Shown: in pieces, positions 54,684-63,785 of the stretch
Layout of the letters: every line of letters starts with the position of its first letter
Numbering within the stretch: position 1 is the first letter of the stretch
Source: Clostridiaceae bacterium
GTDB lineage: Bacteria; Bacillota; Clostridia; Lachnospirales; Lachnospiraceae
Reading direction: 5' to 3'
Assembly: GCA_021200535.1 (NCBI GenBank)
Contig: JAJQGL010000112.1
Span: 20,561 to 84,560 of the forward strand
Length of the DNA stretch: 64,000 nt
Made by a program: the position numbers and the translations under genes
The notes under the pieces: generated by a model
Told to the model about the DNA's origin: nothing
Seen by the model: only the letters and a program-made list of their open reading frames with translations
Databases searched by the model: none

Positions 54684-56222
54684 CTAGCGCTTTGCTAATT
54701 CCTTTTTTAGATTTTTCACTTCTTTTTTTGCGGCAGAATTTTCATAGGTTCCGTACGAAAACAGGAAAAAACCATCTACCTTTTTGGTTGACCTGGCGTA
54801 TCGGACCTGCCTTTTTAAAATTGTGCTGCTCTTCGACCATCCGACGTCATAAAGTGCCGCCGCCTCCTTTTTCGAGATACCCGCCCGGTATCCGGCAAGC
54901 CCGATATAAAGATTGACAGAATGGCTCCGCGGGATTTCCGTCCATTGCTTTACAACCTGTTTGTACGGCGCTGTCTTTTGCGTAAAGGACCAGTATATCT
55001 GCGGGCAGATATAGTCAATATATCCGGTTCCTTTCATCCATTTTTTTACATCGCTGTAATAAGCAGTCTTTGAATACAGATTTGTCAGATTTCCCGCCGG
55101 GCTGATTCCGAAAAGACAGTCTGAATCAACTGCCTTAACAGCTGCATAAACCTTCTTTACCATTGCATTTACATTGCTCCGGCGCCAGCTTACCAGGGAA
55201 GCCGGCGACTTTCCTGCCTTTTTGCATTTTCTGGTATAGGCTTTATATTCTGTATAGTCAAATTTTTTATAATTGGCCACACCAAGGCTCGGATAAAAAT
55301 AATCGTCCATATGTATGCCGTCAACATCATATTTCTTTACAATTTCTGTAACCCCTTTTGCCACAAGGTTTTGTACATCCTTTGAGGCAGGATTAAAATA
55401 AAGCGCACCGTTTACCGTCAGCACGTTCCGCCGCTTTGCCTTGCTCGAAGACGATGCCCATTTTCTGGCTATGGAATCCTTCGGCAGGGAAGAAAGCTTT
55501 GTCGTGCTCAGTGTAATCCGGTATGGATTAATCCATGCCTGAATGGATAATCCTTTTTTATGTGCTGCTTTAACCGCATAGGCAAACGGATCAAACCCCG
55601 GATTCTTTCCTGCCGTTCCTGTCGCATAGACAGACCAGGGAAAATAATCTGATGAATACATCGCATCTGCACATGGACGCACCTGGAAAATTACGGTGTT
55701 CATATTATTTTTTTTGCAGGTAGAATACGTCTTATCAATAAATTTTTTCCACTTTTTCTCGGAAGCTGCTTTTTTGTTCATCTCATTATAGTAGATCCAG
55801 ACAGCTTTCATTTCCATGACAACCGACGTTTGGGTTATCTTGGCATTCCCTTTTGAATCAATCGCCAAAATGGAATAATCTCCCTGTTTATCCACTGTAA
55901 ATTCTTTGCTGCTTCCAATCGTCTTGGCCTTATTCCACGCACTGCTCTTTACTGAGTCAACGCTGCCGCTGACATACATCAGACTGGACAGGGAATTTTT
56001 CCCTGACACTTTAACCTGAACTGTCGCTTTCTGGTTGATAACAGAATACTCTGACTGTACTTTTAATACATCATCATCCACTGCAGAGCCATATGCAACA
56101 ATTAAATCAGATATGCTGTTTCCCTGTGCCGCCTTCGCATCCAACAGAATAATTCTTCCCGCCAGCACAAAAATGACTGCCATTACAATCCCGGCTCCCA
56201 CTTTCCATTTTTGCAAGCTCAT
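54684..56222 (-). CDS. Secreted glycosyl hydrolase-like family 10 (GHL10) protein
   Basis: A 512-aa exported protein. One N-terminal hydrophobic helix (VGAGIVMAVIFVLAGRIILL), a beta domain of about 110 residues, then a TIM-barrel GHL10 (DUF187-type) domain from about residue 138: MKAVWIYYNEM, NTVIFQVRPCADAMYSSDYFPWS, QAWINPYRI, the diagnostic KKYDVDGIHMDDYFYP, FGISPAGN and DYICPQIYWSF. Family members are predicted wall or polysaccharide hydrolases; substrate unknown. GAGG lies six bases before the ATG. It follows smpB by 12 bp, so it may be read from the rnr-smpB transcript. Confidence 0.9.
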   Translation of the reverse strand: MSLQKWKVGAGIVMAVIFVLAGRIILLDAKAAQGNSISDLIVAYGSAVDDDVLKVQSEYSVINQKATVQVKVSGKNSLSSLMYVSGSVDSVKSSAWNKAKTIGSSKEFTVDKQGDYSILAIDSKGNAKITQTSVVMEMKAVWIYYNEMNKKAASEKKWKKFIDKTYSTCKKNNMNTVIFQVRPCADAMYSSDYFPWSVYATGTAGKNPGFDPFAYAVKAAHKKGLSIQAWINPYRITLSTTKLSSLPKDSIARKWASSSSKAKRRNVLTVNGALYFNPASKDVQNLVAKGVTEIVKKYDVDGIHMDDYFYPSLGVANYKKFDYTEYKAYTRKCKKAGKSPASLVSWRRSNVNAMVKKVYAAVKAVDSDCLFGISPAGNLTNLYSKTAYYSDVKKWMKGTGYIDYICPQIYWSFTQKTAPYKQVVKQWTEIPRSHSVNLYIGLAGYRAGISKKEAAALYDVGWSKSSTILKRQVRYARSTKKVDGFFLFSYGTYENSAAKKEVKNLKKELAKR

Positions 56223-56234
56223 AAATTACCTCAT

Positions 56235-56702
56235 CTAATATAAATTTTTCACCTTAAACTGCTTTTCCGCTTCCCGCCGCTGGTCTTTTTTGGCAATATC
56301 CTGCCGCTTATCATATAGTTTTTTTCCTTTTGCAAGGCCAATCTCCATCTTGACCAGACTGCCTTTAAAATAAACATTGAGCGGAACAATCGTATATCCT
56401 TTCTGCGCAATCTGCCCCTCCAGCTTTCTGATCTCATGACGGTGCAAAAGCAGTTTTTTCACCCGGAGCGGATCCTTATTAAAAATATTCCCTTTTTCAT
56501 AAGGACTGATATGCATGTTATATACAAAAACTTCTCCTTTTTCAATCCGGATAAAAGCCTCTTTGATACTGCATCTGCCCATACGCAGGGATTTCACCTC
56601 CGTCCCGGCCAGAGAAATTCCCGCCTCGTATTGATCCTCAATAAAATAATCAAAATACGCCTTTTTGTTATTGGCAATCATTCGCTTATTTTCCTTCGCC
56701 AT
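56235..56702 (-). CDS. smpB: SsrA-binding protein
   Basis: Delivers tmRNA to stalled ribosomes for trans-translation. The 155-aa product has all family blocks: [48 protein letters not shown], and the C-terminal [29 protein letters not shown] precedes the ATG. The secG-rnr-smpB order is classic in Firmicutes; the ssrA gene, often next, is not found in the following bases. Confidence 0.97.
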   Translation of the reverse strand: MAKENKRMIANNKKAYFDYFIEDQYEAGISLAGTEVKSLRMGRCSIKEAFIRIEKGEVFVYNMHISPYEKGNIFNKDPLRVKKLLLHRHEIRKLEGQIAQKGYTIVPLNVYFKGSLVKMEIGLAKGKKLYDKRQDIAKKDQRREAEKQFKVKNLY

Positions 56703-56734
56703 ACACTCCTCATTTCTGAATATAAATTTTCCGG

Positions 56735-59362
56735 CTAACGGCTTTTTCTTCCCAGAGAATTTCTTGTTTTCCTCTGCGGATTGTTACCGTGTTTTTTAAC
56801 AGATGAATTTACTTTTCCCGCAATCCTGCTTTGCGAAAATGCTTTTCTTCTGGCGGCATCCTTTTTCATCAGCTCCGCTTTCTTCTTCGCAAATGCTTTT
56901 TCGATTGCCTCTTTCTTGGCAAGCTGCATCTTTCTCTTCTGCGCTGCTGCCTTTTTTGCCGCTGCCTTCTGTGCTGTCTGACGCTTTGCCGCCTTTAATG
57001 CCTCTTTCTTCTTTTCCGTCTGACGCTTTGCCGCCTTTGATGCCGCTTTCTTCTTTTCCGTCTGACGCTTTGCCGCCTTTAATGCCTCTTTCTTCTTTTC
57101 CGTCTGACGCTTTGCCGCCTTTGATGCCGCTTTCTTCTTTTCTGTCTGACGCTTTGTCTTCTTTTTCGCCTCGTTTTGCGCCTCTGCTTTTACTTTTCCC
57201 TTCTCATTTTTAGATAAAGGTTCTTCCGTCTCCTGCTCCTCTGCAAGCACAAAATCAATCGTGCGCAGCATCTTGTCAACACCGTCGACAACAATCTTTA
57301 CCGGCTGACCAAGTTTATAGGTTTTGTGGGTATGCTCCCCCACCATCTGATACGTTTCCTCTTCAAAATAATAATAATCACCCGGAAGATCCGCAACGCG
57401 CACCATACCTTCTATCGTATTCGGAAGCTCAACATAAATGCCCCATGTCGTCACACCGGAAATCATACCGTCAAAGCTTTCTCCGATGAATTGCTCCATA
57501 TATTCCGCTTTTTTCATCTTCTCAACTTCGCGTTCTGCATCGTCCGCCCTGCGTTCCAGCTGGCTTGCCTGCGCGGCAACCTCCGGCAGGATCTGACGGT
57601 AATGCTCTATTCTCCTGTCTGATAAGTGCCTATGAAGATTTTCCTTAATAATCCGGTGAATCTGCAGATCCGGATAACGGCGAATCGGTGATGTAAAATG
57701 ACAATAGTATTTCATGGCAAGACCAAAATGCCCATCACAGGAATCCGTATACTTTGCCTGTTTCATAGAGCGGAGAGCCAGGCGGCTGACAACCGCCTCC
57801 TCCGACTTTCCCTCCGCCTCCCGCACCAGTTTCTGAATTTCCTTTGGATGAATTTCTTCATCCTGTCCGGTCTTGATGCGATAGCCAAAATGGGAAACAA
57901 ATTCCCCCAGCTTTGCAATTTTTTCACTGTCCGGCGCTTCATGGGTACGGTATACAAAAGGCAGCTCCTGCCAAAAATATTCTTCTGCTACCGTCTGATT
58001 TGCAGCAAGCATAAACTCTTCAATAATGCGGTGCGCATTATTTCTTTCATATATTCTGACATCCAGCGGACGCCCCTTGCAGTCCAGTATAATCTTGCTT
58101 TCCGGAAAGTCAAAATCGATTGAGCCTCTCTTAAAACGGCGTTTTCTCAGAATATCAGCCAGCTCGTACATCAGCCGGAACATCGGAATCAGCTCCTGAT
58201 ACTCGCTGCACTCTGCTTCATCCTCTTCTTCAACAATCTTATGAACGCTTGTATAAGACATTCTCCGGTCAACCCGGATCACGGATTCTTCAATCCGATG
58301 CCTGACAATTTCTCCCTTGCCGTTAATCTCCATCATGCAGGACAATGCCAGACGGTCTTCTCCCTGGTTCAGGGAGCAAATCCCATTTGACAGCTTATGC
58401 GGAATCATCGGAATCACGCGGTCAACCAGATATACGCTGGTTCCGCGTTTCAGCGCCTCCTTGTCTAGCGGCGATTTTTCAGTGACGTACTCACTCACAT
58501 CTGCAATATGAACACCCAGATGATAGAAATCACCATCCTTTTCCAGTGTAATGGCATCATCAAGATCCTTTGCATCCTCCCCGTCAATCGTCACGGTCTG
58601 CAGGCTGCGGTAATCCGCTCTTCCTGCTTTCTGTTCCTCCAAAACCTGATCCGAAATTGATGCAATCTGATCCATCACCGCATCTGGATATTCCTCTGGC
58701 AGACCGTATGCCTTAATCACCGACAGAATATCAATTCCCGGATCATTGACATGTCCCAGAATTTCCAGTATACGCCCCTCCGGGTTTCGGTTTTCATCCC
58801 CATAATCGGTGATTTCCGCCACCACCTTATGGCCTGTGACCGCCCCTTTTGTATCTGCCTTTGCAATATAAATTTCCTTAGTGAACTTCTGATTGTCTGC
58901 AACAACATAGCCAAAGCTTTTTCCCGTCGAATATGTCCCGACAACCATCGTGGTGCCGCGCTCTAAAATGCTGACAACCTCTGCTTCCTGTCTCTTTCCG
59001 TGACGGCGCATAGCAAGCGCAACACGCACAGAATCTCCATCAATCGCACCATTTGTCGCATGCGCCGGAATAAAAATATCCTCCGCTCTGCCTTCCACCC
59101 GTACAAAGCCATATCCCTTCTGGGTTCCCATAAAGCTGCCGGTCACAAGCTGATCCGACATTTTCTTTACTTTTCCCTTGAGATCGACATGAATCTTTCC
59201 CTCCGCAATCAGTTCATTCATTACACTCCGGTATTCTTTTTTCTGCTTTGCCGGCACCTGAAGCACCGCACCGATCTCTTTCACCGATAACGGCTTGTAT
59301 TCTCTGGAACTGATAAATTCAAATATCATTTCTTTTTTACTGTTTAACTCTTCTCTTGTCAT
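56735..59362 (-). CDS. rnr: Ribonuclease R with Lys-rich repeat tail
   Basis: 3'-5' exoribonuclease that degrades structured RNA. The 875-aa product has an N-terminal winged-helix domain, two cold-shock domains, the RNB catalytic core with [16 protein letters not shown] (metal Asp residues) and [16 protein letters not shown], and an S1 domain ([17 protein letters not shown]). Beyond about residue 720 comes a very basic tail of roughly 150 residues, including four and a half copies of a 14-residue unit ([14 protein letters not shown] or [14 protein letters not shown]) encoded by a 42-bp tandem repeat. Basic tails on RNase R aid RNA or ribosome binding. GGAGAG precedes the ATG. It leads into smpB (32-bp gap). 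Confidence 0.95.
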   Translation of the reverse strand: MTREELNSKKEMIFEFISSREYKPLSVKEIGAVLQVPAKQKKEYRSVMNELIAEGKIHVDLKGKVKKMSDQLVTGSFMGTQKGYGFVRVEGRAEDIFIPAHATNGAIDGDSVRVALAMRRHGKRQEAEVVSILERGTTMVVGTYSTGKSFGYVVADNQKFTKEIYIAKADTKGAVTGHKVVAEITDYGDENRNPEGRILEILGHVNDPGIDILSVIKAYGLPEEYPDAVMDQIASISDQVLEEQKAGRADYRSLQTVTIDGEDAKDLDDAITLEKDGDFYHLGVHIADVSEYVTEKSPLDKEALKRGTSVYLVDRVIPMIPHKLSNGICSLNQGEDRLALSCMMEINGKGEIVRHRIEESVIRVDRRMSYTSVHKIVEEEDEAECSEYQELIPMFRLMYELADILRKRRFKRGSIDFDFPESKIILDCKGRPLDVRIYERNNAHRIIEEFMLAANQTVAEEYFWQELPFVYRTHEAPDSEKIAKLGEFVSHFGYRIKTGQDEEIHPKEIQKLVREAEGKSEEAVVSRLALRSMKQAKYTDSCDGHFGLAMKYYCHFTSPIRRYPDLQIHRIIKENLHRHLSDRRIEHYRQILPEVAAQASQLERRADDAEREVEKMKKAEYMEQFIGESFDGMISGVTTWGIYVELPNTIEGMVRVADLPGDYYYFEEETYQMVGEHTHKTYKLGQPVKIVVDGVDKMLRTIDFVLAEEQETEEPLSKNEKGKVKAEAQNEAKKKTKRQTEKKKAASKAAKRQTEKKKEALKAAKRQTEKKKAASKAAKRQTEKKKEALKAAKRQTAQKAAAKKAAAQKRKMQLAKKEAIEKAFAKKKAELMKKDAARRKAFSQSRIAGKVNSSVKKHGNNPQRKTRNSLGRKSR
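56976..57158 (-). repeat. In-frame 42-bp tandem repeat inside rnr (alternating A-B units)
   Basis: Four full 42-bp copies (56976-57143) plus a partial fifth. Two variants alternate, one encoding [14 protein letters not shown] and one [14 protein letters not shown], so the array has an 84-bp higher-order period. The copies are almost identical at DNA level, implying recent duplication. Confidence 0.92.
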
Positions 59363-59400
59363 TTATATTCTCTCCATTATTTCCCGCGCTTTGTAAAAGG

Positions 59401-59534
59401 AATCCGTCCGCACACTGCAGCAGCAATCCCCTAAGATAAAAAGAAATCCATCCGCACGCTGCAGCGGCAATCCCCTGAGATAAAAAGAAATCCGTCAGCA
59501 CGCTGCAGCAGCAATCTCCCCCTGAGATAAAAAG
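59401..59534. repeat. Three-copy minisatellite between rnr and secG
   Basis: Three tandem copies of 43, 44 and 47 bp with the common core ATCCxTCxGCACxCTGCAGCxGCAATC...GATAAAAAG. Each copy contains the small palindrome GCTGCAGC or CTGCAG. Unequal lengths not divisible by three argue against coding. The copies fill most of the 207-bp rnr-secG gap, and I see no clear promoter for rnr there. Confidence 0.88.
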
Positions 59535-59556
59535 GATGCTACCTGATAGCATCCTT
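59529..59556 (-). terminator. Intrinsic terminator after secG
   Basis: Minus strand AAGGATGCTA, five-base loop, TAGCATCCTT then TTT and ATC: a perfect 10-bp stem with a T run, 14 bases past the secG stop. Its end overlaps the last minisatellite copy. Confidence 0.88.
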
Positions 59557-59569
59557 CGTTTGATTTGTC

Positions 59570-59818
59570 TTATGAAAACATATTCAGATTTAACAGCACG
59601 GATAAAACAATAAACAACACACCCAAAACCTTGGTTGCCGTTGAAAGCCCGCCCTCCATAGAGCGTCCTTTATTCCTGCCCCAGTAAGATTCTGCCGCAC
59701 CGCTGATTGCACCGGTCAAACCCGCCTGCTTTCCTTCCTGCATCAACACAATTACTGTTAATACCACACATACAATAATGTACACGATCAATAAAATACC
59801 ATGAATTATTTGTACCAT
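59570..59818 (-). CDS. secG: Preprotein translocase subunit SecG
   Basis: Small membrane subunit of the SecYEG channel. The 82-aa product has two helices (IHGILLIVYIIVCVVLTVIVLM and VLGVLFIVLSVLLNLNMF) joined by the family loop QEGKQAGLTGAISGAAESYWGRNKGRSMEG. GGAGG lies nine bases before the ATG. A short leader contains a two-codon open frame with its own strong ribosome site. The gene ends at a clear terminator, so it may be separate from rnr despite the conserved order. Confidence 0.95.
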   Translation of the reverse strand: MVQIIHGILLIVYIIVCVVLTVIVLMQEGKQAGLTGAISGAAESYWGRNKGRSMEGGLSTATKVLGVLFIVLSVLLNLNMFS

Positions 59819-59839
59819 GAATTATTTCCTCCATTCTTG

Positions 59840-59938
59840 TTAAAACATATCTCCTCCTGTGCAGCATAATCTTCTTTTGTATATCTGCAAACAAAGAAAT
59901 ACAGATTATATTGTATCACAGGAAACCATGCTTTTCAA
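59840..59938 (-). promoter_or_regulatory. secG promoter and leader with a two-codon upstream ORF
   Basis: Promoter: minus strand TTGAAA, 17-base spacer, TACAAT (59910-59938). In the leader AGGAGGAG (59851-59858) precedes ATG TTT TAA (59848-59840), a two-codon frame that ends 21 bases before the secG start codon. Confidence 0.62.
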
Positions 59939-59974
59939 GTTCTTTCTAACATTCCGCCGCTATTTTTTAAGATG

Positions 59975-61519
59975 CTATTTTTTTAGCAGAAGAGATTTTC
60001 CCGTCATTTCCTTTGGCTGTTCCAACCCCATAATCTGAATCAGAGTCGGCGCAATATCAGCAAGGCATCCGCCCTCCCGAAGCGTATAGCTCTGGTCATA
60101 ATTAACCAGAATAAACGGAACCGGATTCGTTGTGTGTGCCGTAAAAGGCGCACCTGTCTCATAATCAATCATCTGTTCTGCATTTCCGTGATCTGCACAG
60201 ATAAACAGGACGCCATCCGCCTGTTTAACTGCATCCACCGCAGCGCCGACACACTGGTCAATCCGCTCCACTGCGGCAATAGCTGCCGGAATCACGCCGG
60301 TATGCCCTACCATATCCGGGTTCGCAAAGTTAATTACAATGACGTCATATTTATCTGAAGTAATCGCTGCATTTAATCTCTCCCCAACCTCCGGCGCACT
60401 CATTTCCGGCTGAAGATCATAGGTTGCCACAGACGGCGATTTTACCAGAGAACGATCTTCGTCCTTGTTTGGCTCTTCCACTCCGCCATTGAAGAAAAAG
60501 GTAACATGCGCATATTTCTCTGTCTCAGCAAGACGAAGCTGTGTCTTTCCATTTGCCGCCAAAAACTCTCCAAATGTATTGTCAATCGTCTCTTTGACAA
60601 ACGCTACCTGCTTATTGGAAATAGTCTCATCATAATCCGTAAAGCAGACAAAAGTCAGCGGCATGAAACCATTGGCACGCACAAAATGGTTAAACTCTTC
60701 ATCACAGAACGTACGTGTAATCTGGCGCGCCCTGTCCGGACGGAAATTAAAGAAAATCACAGAATCCTGCGCCTTAATCGTGGCCAGAGCTTTACCATCC
60801 TTTTCAATTACAGTCGGCACTACAAACTCATCATTGACATCCTCTGCATACGAATCTGCCACTGCCTGAACTGCATCCGCTGCTTTCTTTCCTTTTCCCT
60901 CTACCAATACCTGATATGCCTTCTCAATACGATCCCAGTTATTATCACGGTCCATTGCGTAATACCGGCCATGCACGCTCGCGATCCGGCCTACACCAAT
61001 TTCATTCATTTTTTTCTGCAGCTCTTCCAGAAAACCTTTTCCGGAAGTCGGCGCTGTATCACGTCCATCCAAAAATGCATGCACATAAACATTTTCTACG
61101 CCGTTTCTCTTTGCCAGCTCCAGCAGGCCATACAAATGCGTGTTGTGGCTGTGTACGCCGCCGTCTGAAAGCAGTCCAAACAAATGCAGGTCAGAACCGT
61201 TTTTCTTAACATTTTCAATAGCAGACAGCAACGCCTTATTTTCAAAAAAATCGCCATCTTCAATCGCTTTTGTAATCCTGGTCAGCTCTTGATAAATAAT
61301 ACGTCCCGCACCAATGTTCATGTGGCCAACCTCAGAATTTCCCATTTGTCCGTCCGGAAGTCCTACGCTCAGTCCGCTGGCATTTCCCTTTACAAATGGG
61401 CATTCTGCCATCAGCCTGTCCATCACAGGTGTTTTTGCCTGCGCAATCGCATTTCCCTCCGTCTTTTCATTTAATCCATATCCGTCAAGCACCATCAAAA
61501 CAACTGGTTTTTTACTCAT
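59975..61519 (-). CDS. gpmI: 2,3-bisphosphoglycerate-independent phosphoglycerate mutase
   Basis: Glycolytic enzyme interconverting 3- and 2-phosphoglycerate with two Mn ions. The 514-aa product shows VVLMVLDGYGLNEKTEGNAI (metal site), the phosphoserine loop GQMGNSEVGHMNIGAGR, FLDGRDTAPTSG, FFNFRPDRARQITR and the C-terminal ADHGNAEQM and HTTNPVPF metal motifs. The ATG at 61519 (MSKKPVV) has GGAGG six bases upstream and is preferred over the ATG two codons earlier, which overlaps that site. It stands alone behind a strong promoter, without the usual gap-pgk-tpi genes. Confidence 0.97.
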   Translation of the reverse strand: MSKKPVVLMVLDGYGLNEKTEGNAIAQAKTPVMDRLMAECPFVKGNASGLSVGLPDGQMGNSEVGHMNIGAGRIIYQELTRITKAIEDGDFFENKALLSAIENVKKNGSDLHLFGLLSDGGVHSHNTHLYGLLELAKRNGVENVYVHAFLDGRDTAPTSGKGFLEELQKKMNEIGVGRIASVHGRYYAMDRDNNWDRIEKAYQVLVEGKGKKAADAVQAVADSYAEDVNDEFVVPTVIEKDGKALATIKAQDSVIFFNFRPDRARQITRTFCDEEFNHFVRANGFMPLTFVCFTDYDETISNKQVAFVKETIDNTFGEFLAANGKTQLRLAETEKYAHVTFFFNGGVEEPNKDEDRSLVKSPSVATYDLQPEMSAPEVGERLNAAITSDKYDVIVINFANPDMVGHTGVIPAAIAAVERIDQCVGAAVDAVKQADGVLFICADHGNAEQMIDYETGAPFTAHTTNPVPFILVNYDQSYTLREGGCLADIAPTLIQIMGLEQPKEMTGKSLLLKK

Positions 61520-61613
61520 ATCCATCCTCCATTTTAAAATTCTTCTGTTTCTATTCGCTATCCTTTATTTTGTGCAGCAGGCTGTCTTCTATGCCTTTTG
61601 CCCCTAACTTTTG

Positions 61614-61642
61614 AGTATACAGGATTTTTCCTAAATCGTCAA
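61614..61642 (-). promoter_or_regulatory. Strong sigma-A promoter for gpmI
   Basis: Minus strand TTGACG, 17-base spacer, TATACT, immediately downstream of the GH5 gene terminator. The spacer holds a short inverted repeat AGGA-AAAA-TCCT. Confidence 0.8.
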
Positions 61643-61648
61643 ATAGCG

Positions 61649-61686
61649 AAAAAAGGAAACCGCTTTCAAAAACAGTTTCCCTTTTT
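61649..61686 (-). terminator. Intrinsic terminator after the GH5 endoglucanase gene
   Basis: Minus strand AAGGGAAAC and GTTTCCTT pair around a 14-base loop and are followed by a run of T (TTTTTTCGC). It isolates the GH5 gene from gpmI. Confidence 0.75.
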
Positions 61687-61742
61687 ATGCCGGCAACGGG
61701 GTAAGATTGCTGGCAGATTTCTAAATTATTTTGACATTTTAA

Positions 61743-63785
61743 TTAATAAGTTACTGTCATCCCATACACATATACACCGCATGATTTTGAATAGATGTAA
61801 TATGTTCCCGCAGAAGGAATATCATATGTCAGTGTAGCCGCTTCCGTAACGGTCTGGTCAGCAATCGTTGTCCCTCCAACGCTTCCGGAAGAAAGACGAA
61901 TGGTTCTGCTCGCTGAGGTTGATGTAGATGCAATATCAACAGAAACCGTCCCCGCACCCGTCGTTGTAAATTTAATATAACGGCCGGTACTGTCTGCCCC
62001 TCCATTCATCTTTAATCTCTGGGAATAAGTTGTCCCATTAACGGTTGTTGAAGCCGTCTCAACATAAGTATTCTTCGTTGAAGAAGAACCAATTGTAAAA
62101 TCGCCAACTGTGAAATCTGACGTATGGTTTCCCCATGTCATGTCATCTGCATTTAACGTAATCGTTGTTGCAGAAGACTCTTCTGTACTGCTGTCTGATG
62201 AAGATGCAATGGATAAGCTGACAATCTGCCCGCCATTGTACGCGCTCAGGGCAAGATAGCCAACTGTTGAGCTGCTGCTAATCCCCAGGCTGCTCTTTAA
62301 TTCTGCTGCCGTAAATGTCACTGTAACCGTATCTGTTGCCGTAGAAGCAGCCGCATACGTATCTCCATTTACCCAGCTTCCATCCACAGACGCACCCCAT
62401 CCAAGGATGCCCCAATATGCATGGTCTGAATCACTGCAGGTATATTGCAGCGTGATCACATCGCTGTCATCCGCATCCATCAGCCAGCTGGCATCAGATG
62501 TTGAATAGCTTTCATTCGCAGAGCCGCTGAAAATCACGGTATCTGTTGTATCAGAAGAGCTGCCTGCCGAACTGTCCGAATCGGATGACGCATATACAGA
62601 CATAATCGCATCAATAATAGACTGCTGCGTCACCTCATATGTACTGCGGTCAAACAGACCGAAGCCATATGTTCCTGTGTAGCCATTATCCCAGACAACA
62701 GGAATCAGTCCATACTGGCTGGCATAAGTACAAACCTTCTTTGCAAAATCTGCACGGCACGCTGTATTGGCTGAATCATATGCTGATTTGTCAATCGAAC
62801 CATACTCCCCAATCACAACCGGATATCCATTTTCTACAAAGGTTGTATACAACAGGTTAAAATTTGACTGCATGTAGGATTCCTGCCCCCAGCTGTCCAC
62901 CTTAGAGCTGTCTGTTGCCGTTGATCCCCACTGTGTCGCCGTGGTAGATTCCTCTCCGCAGAAGCCCCATGGATCATAGTAGTGAACAGAAATCATAATT
63001 CTCTTTTCACCGGAAGCAATGTCGCTGGAAAGATAATCATCTGACGGCAATTCAAAACCATAATCGCCTGCCGTATACTCAATATTTGTGTTCCAGCCCG
63101 GAATCAAAAGCCAGCGCTTGTCGTTATTTCCGCCCGTCTGCCTGACCGTATCTACAAAAATCTGATTGTAATCATTGATATTGTCATATGCCGTTGAGGA
63201 CGGAGTGCCATAAGTTCCATCAAATTCTTCATTCATGGATTCAAAAATTAAATGCTCATCATAATCTTTAAACCTTGTCGCAATCTGCTTCCACACTGCT
63301 TCATATTTTTCTTTGATTGTTGTCTGATCAGAGCTTCCGCATAAAAGCCAGCCGCCGTCCAGAGAAGTATATCCGTCACCATGCATATTAATAATAGCGT
63401 AAAGGCCATTGTCAATACACATATCAACAACCTCCTGCACTCTGTCCAGCCATGAAGAATTCACCGTATAACTGTTGCTGTCATCAATATACCCCATGTA
63501 AGATACCGGGATACGGATAGATGAAAATCCGGCATTTTTCACTGCCTGAATCAGACTTTCTGTCACTTCAGGATTCCCCCATGCAGTCTCGCACGGAATG
63601 GTATCGCTTACTGACTCCAACTGATTCCCAAGATTCCATCCTGCTCCCATGGCCGCAACAATCTCATTTTGATTTAAATCATCAAAGCCAGAAGCTTCTG
63701 ATTTTGTCGCCGGAGATACAAACAGCGACACTGCCACCATAGTAATTGCCAATACACCCGATAAAATTTTTTTAGTAAGTCTCAT
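61743..63785 (-). CDS. Secreted modular GH5 endoglucanase
   Basis: A 680-aa exported beta-glucanase, likely an endo-1,4-glucanase. Signal peptide (ILSGVLAITMVAVSLFVSPATKSEA), then a GH5 barrel (about 35-395): MGAGWNLGNQLE, SIRIPVSYMGYIDD, acid/base Glu186 in FESMNEEFDG, SVHYYDPWGFCGEE and nucleophile Glu327 in VVIGEYGS. A Ser/Asp linker (SSDSDSSAGSSSDTTD) leads to a ~120-residue beta domain with several exposed Trp/Tyr, a second Ser-rich linker, and a C-terminal ~130-residue beta domain ending in YDIPSAGTYYIYSKSCGVYVYGMTVTY. Both look like carbohydrate-binding modules, but I cannot name the families. No dockerin, so not cellulosomal. AAGGAGG precedes the ATG. Confidence 0.92.
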   Translation of the reverse strand: MRLTKKILSGVLAITMVAVSLFVSPATKSEASGFDDLNQNEIVAAMGAGWNLGNQLESVSDTIPCETAWGNPEVTESLIQAVKNAGFSSIRIPVSYMGYIDDSNSYTVNSSWLDRVQEVVDMCIDNGLYAIINMHGDGYTSLDGGWLLCGSSDQTTIKEKYEAVWKQIATRFKDYDEHLIFESMNEEFDGTYGTPSSTAYDNINDYNQIFVDTVRQTGGNNDKRWLLIPGWNTNIEYTAGDYGFELPSDDYLSSDIASGEKRIMISVHYYDPWGFCGEESTTATQWGSTATDSSKVDSWGQESYMQSNFNLLYTTFVENGYPVVIGEYGSIDKSAYDSANTACRADFAKKVCTYASQYGLIPVVWDNGYTGTYGFGLFDRSTYEVTQQSIIDAIMSVYASSDSDSSAGSSSDTTDTVIFSGSANESYSTSDASWLMDADDSDVITLQYTCSDSDHAYWGILGWGASVDGSWVNGDTYAAASTATDTVTVTFTAAELKSSLGISSSSTVGYLALSAYNGGQIVSLSIASSSDSSTEESSATTITLNADDMTWGNHTSDFTVGDFTIGSSSTKNTYVETASTTVNGTTYSQRLKMNGGADSTGRYIKFTTTGAGTVSVDIASTSTSASRTIRLSSGSVGGTTIADQTVTEAATLTYDIPSAGTYYIYSKSCGVYVYGMTVTY

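Noticed and set aside
56803-57213. 136-aa plus-strand ORF with [13 protein letters not shown] repeats
   Set aside because: It is antisense to the Lys-rich repeat tail of rnr and repeats only because that DNA repeats. No ribosome site or conserved domain.
59401-59534. CRISPR array
   Set aside because: The repeats are adjacent with no unique spacers and only three copies; no cas genes are nearby. The rnr array is coding.
59337-59552. 71-aa minus-strand ORF rich in Cys, Gly and Leu between rnr and secG
   Set aside because: It is the translation of the minisatellite. Repeat lengths of 43-47 bp shift the frame between copies, there is no ribosome site, and it overlaps the secG terminator and the rnr start.
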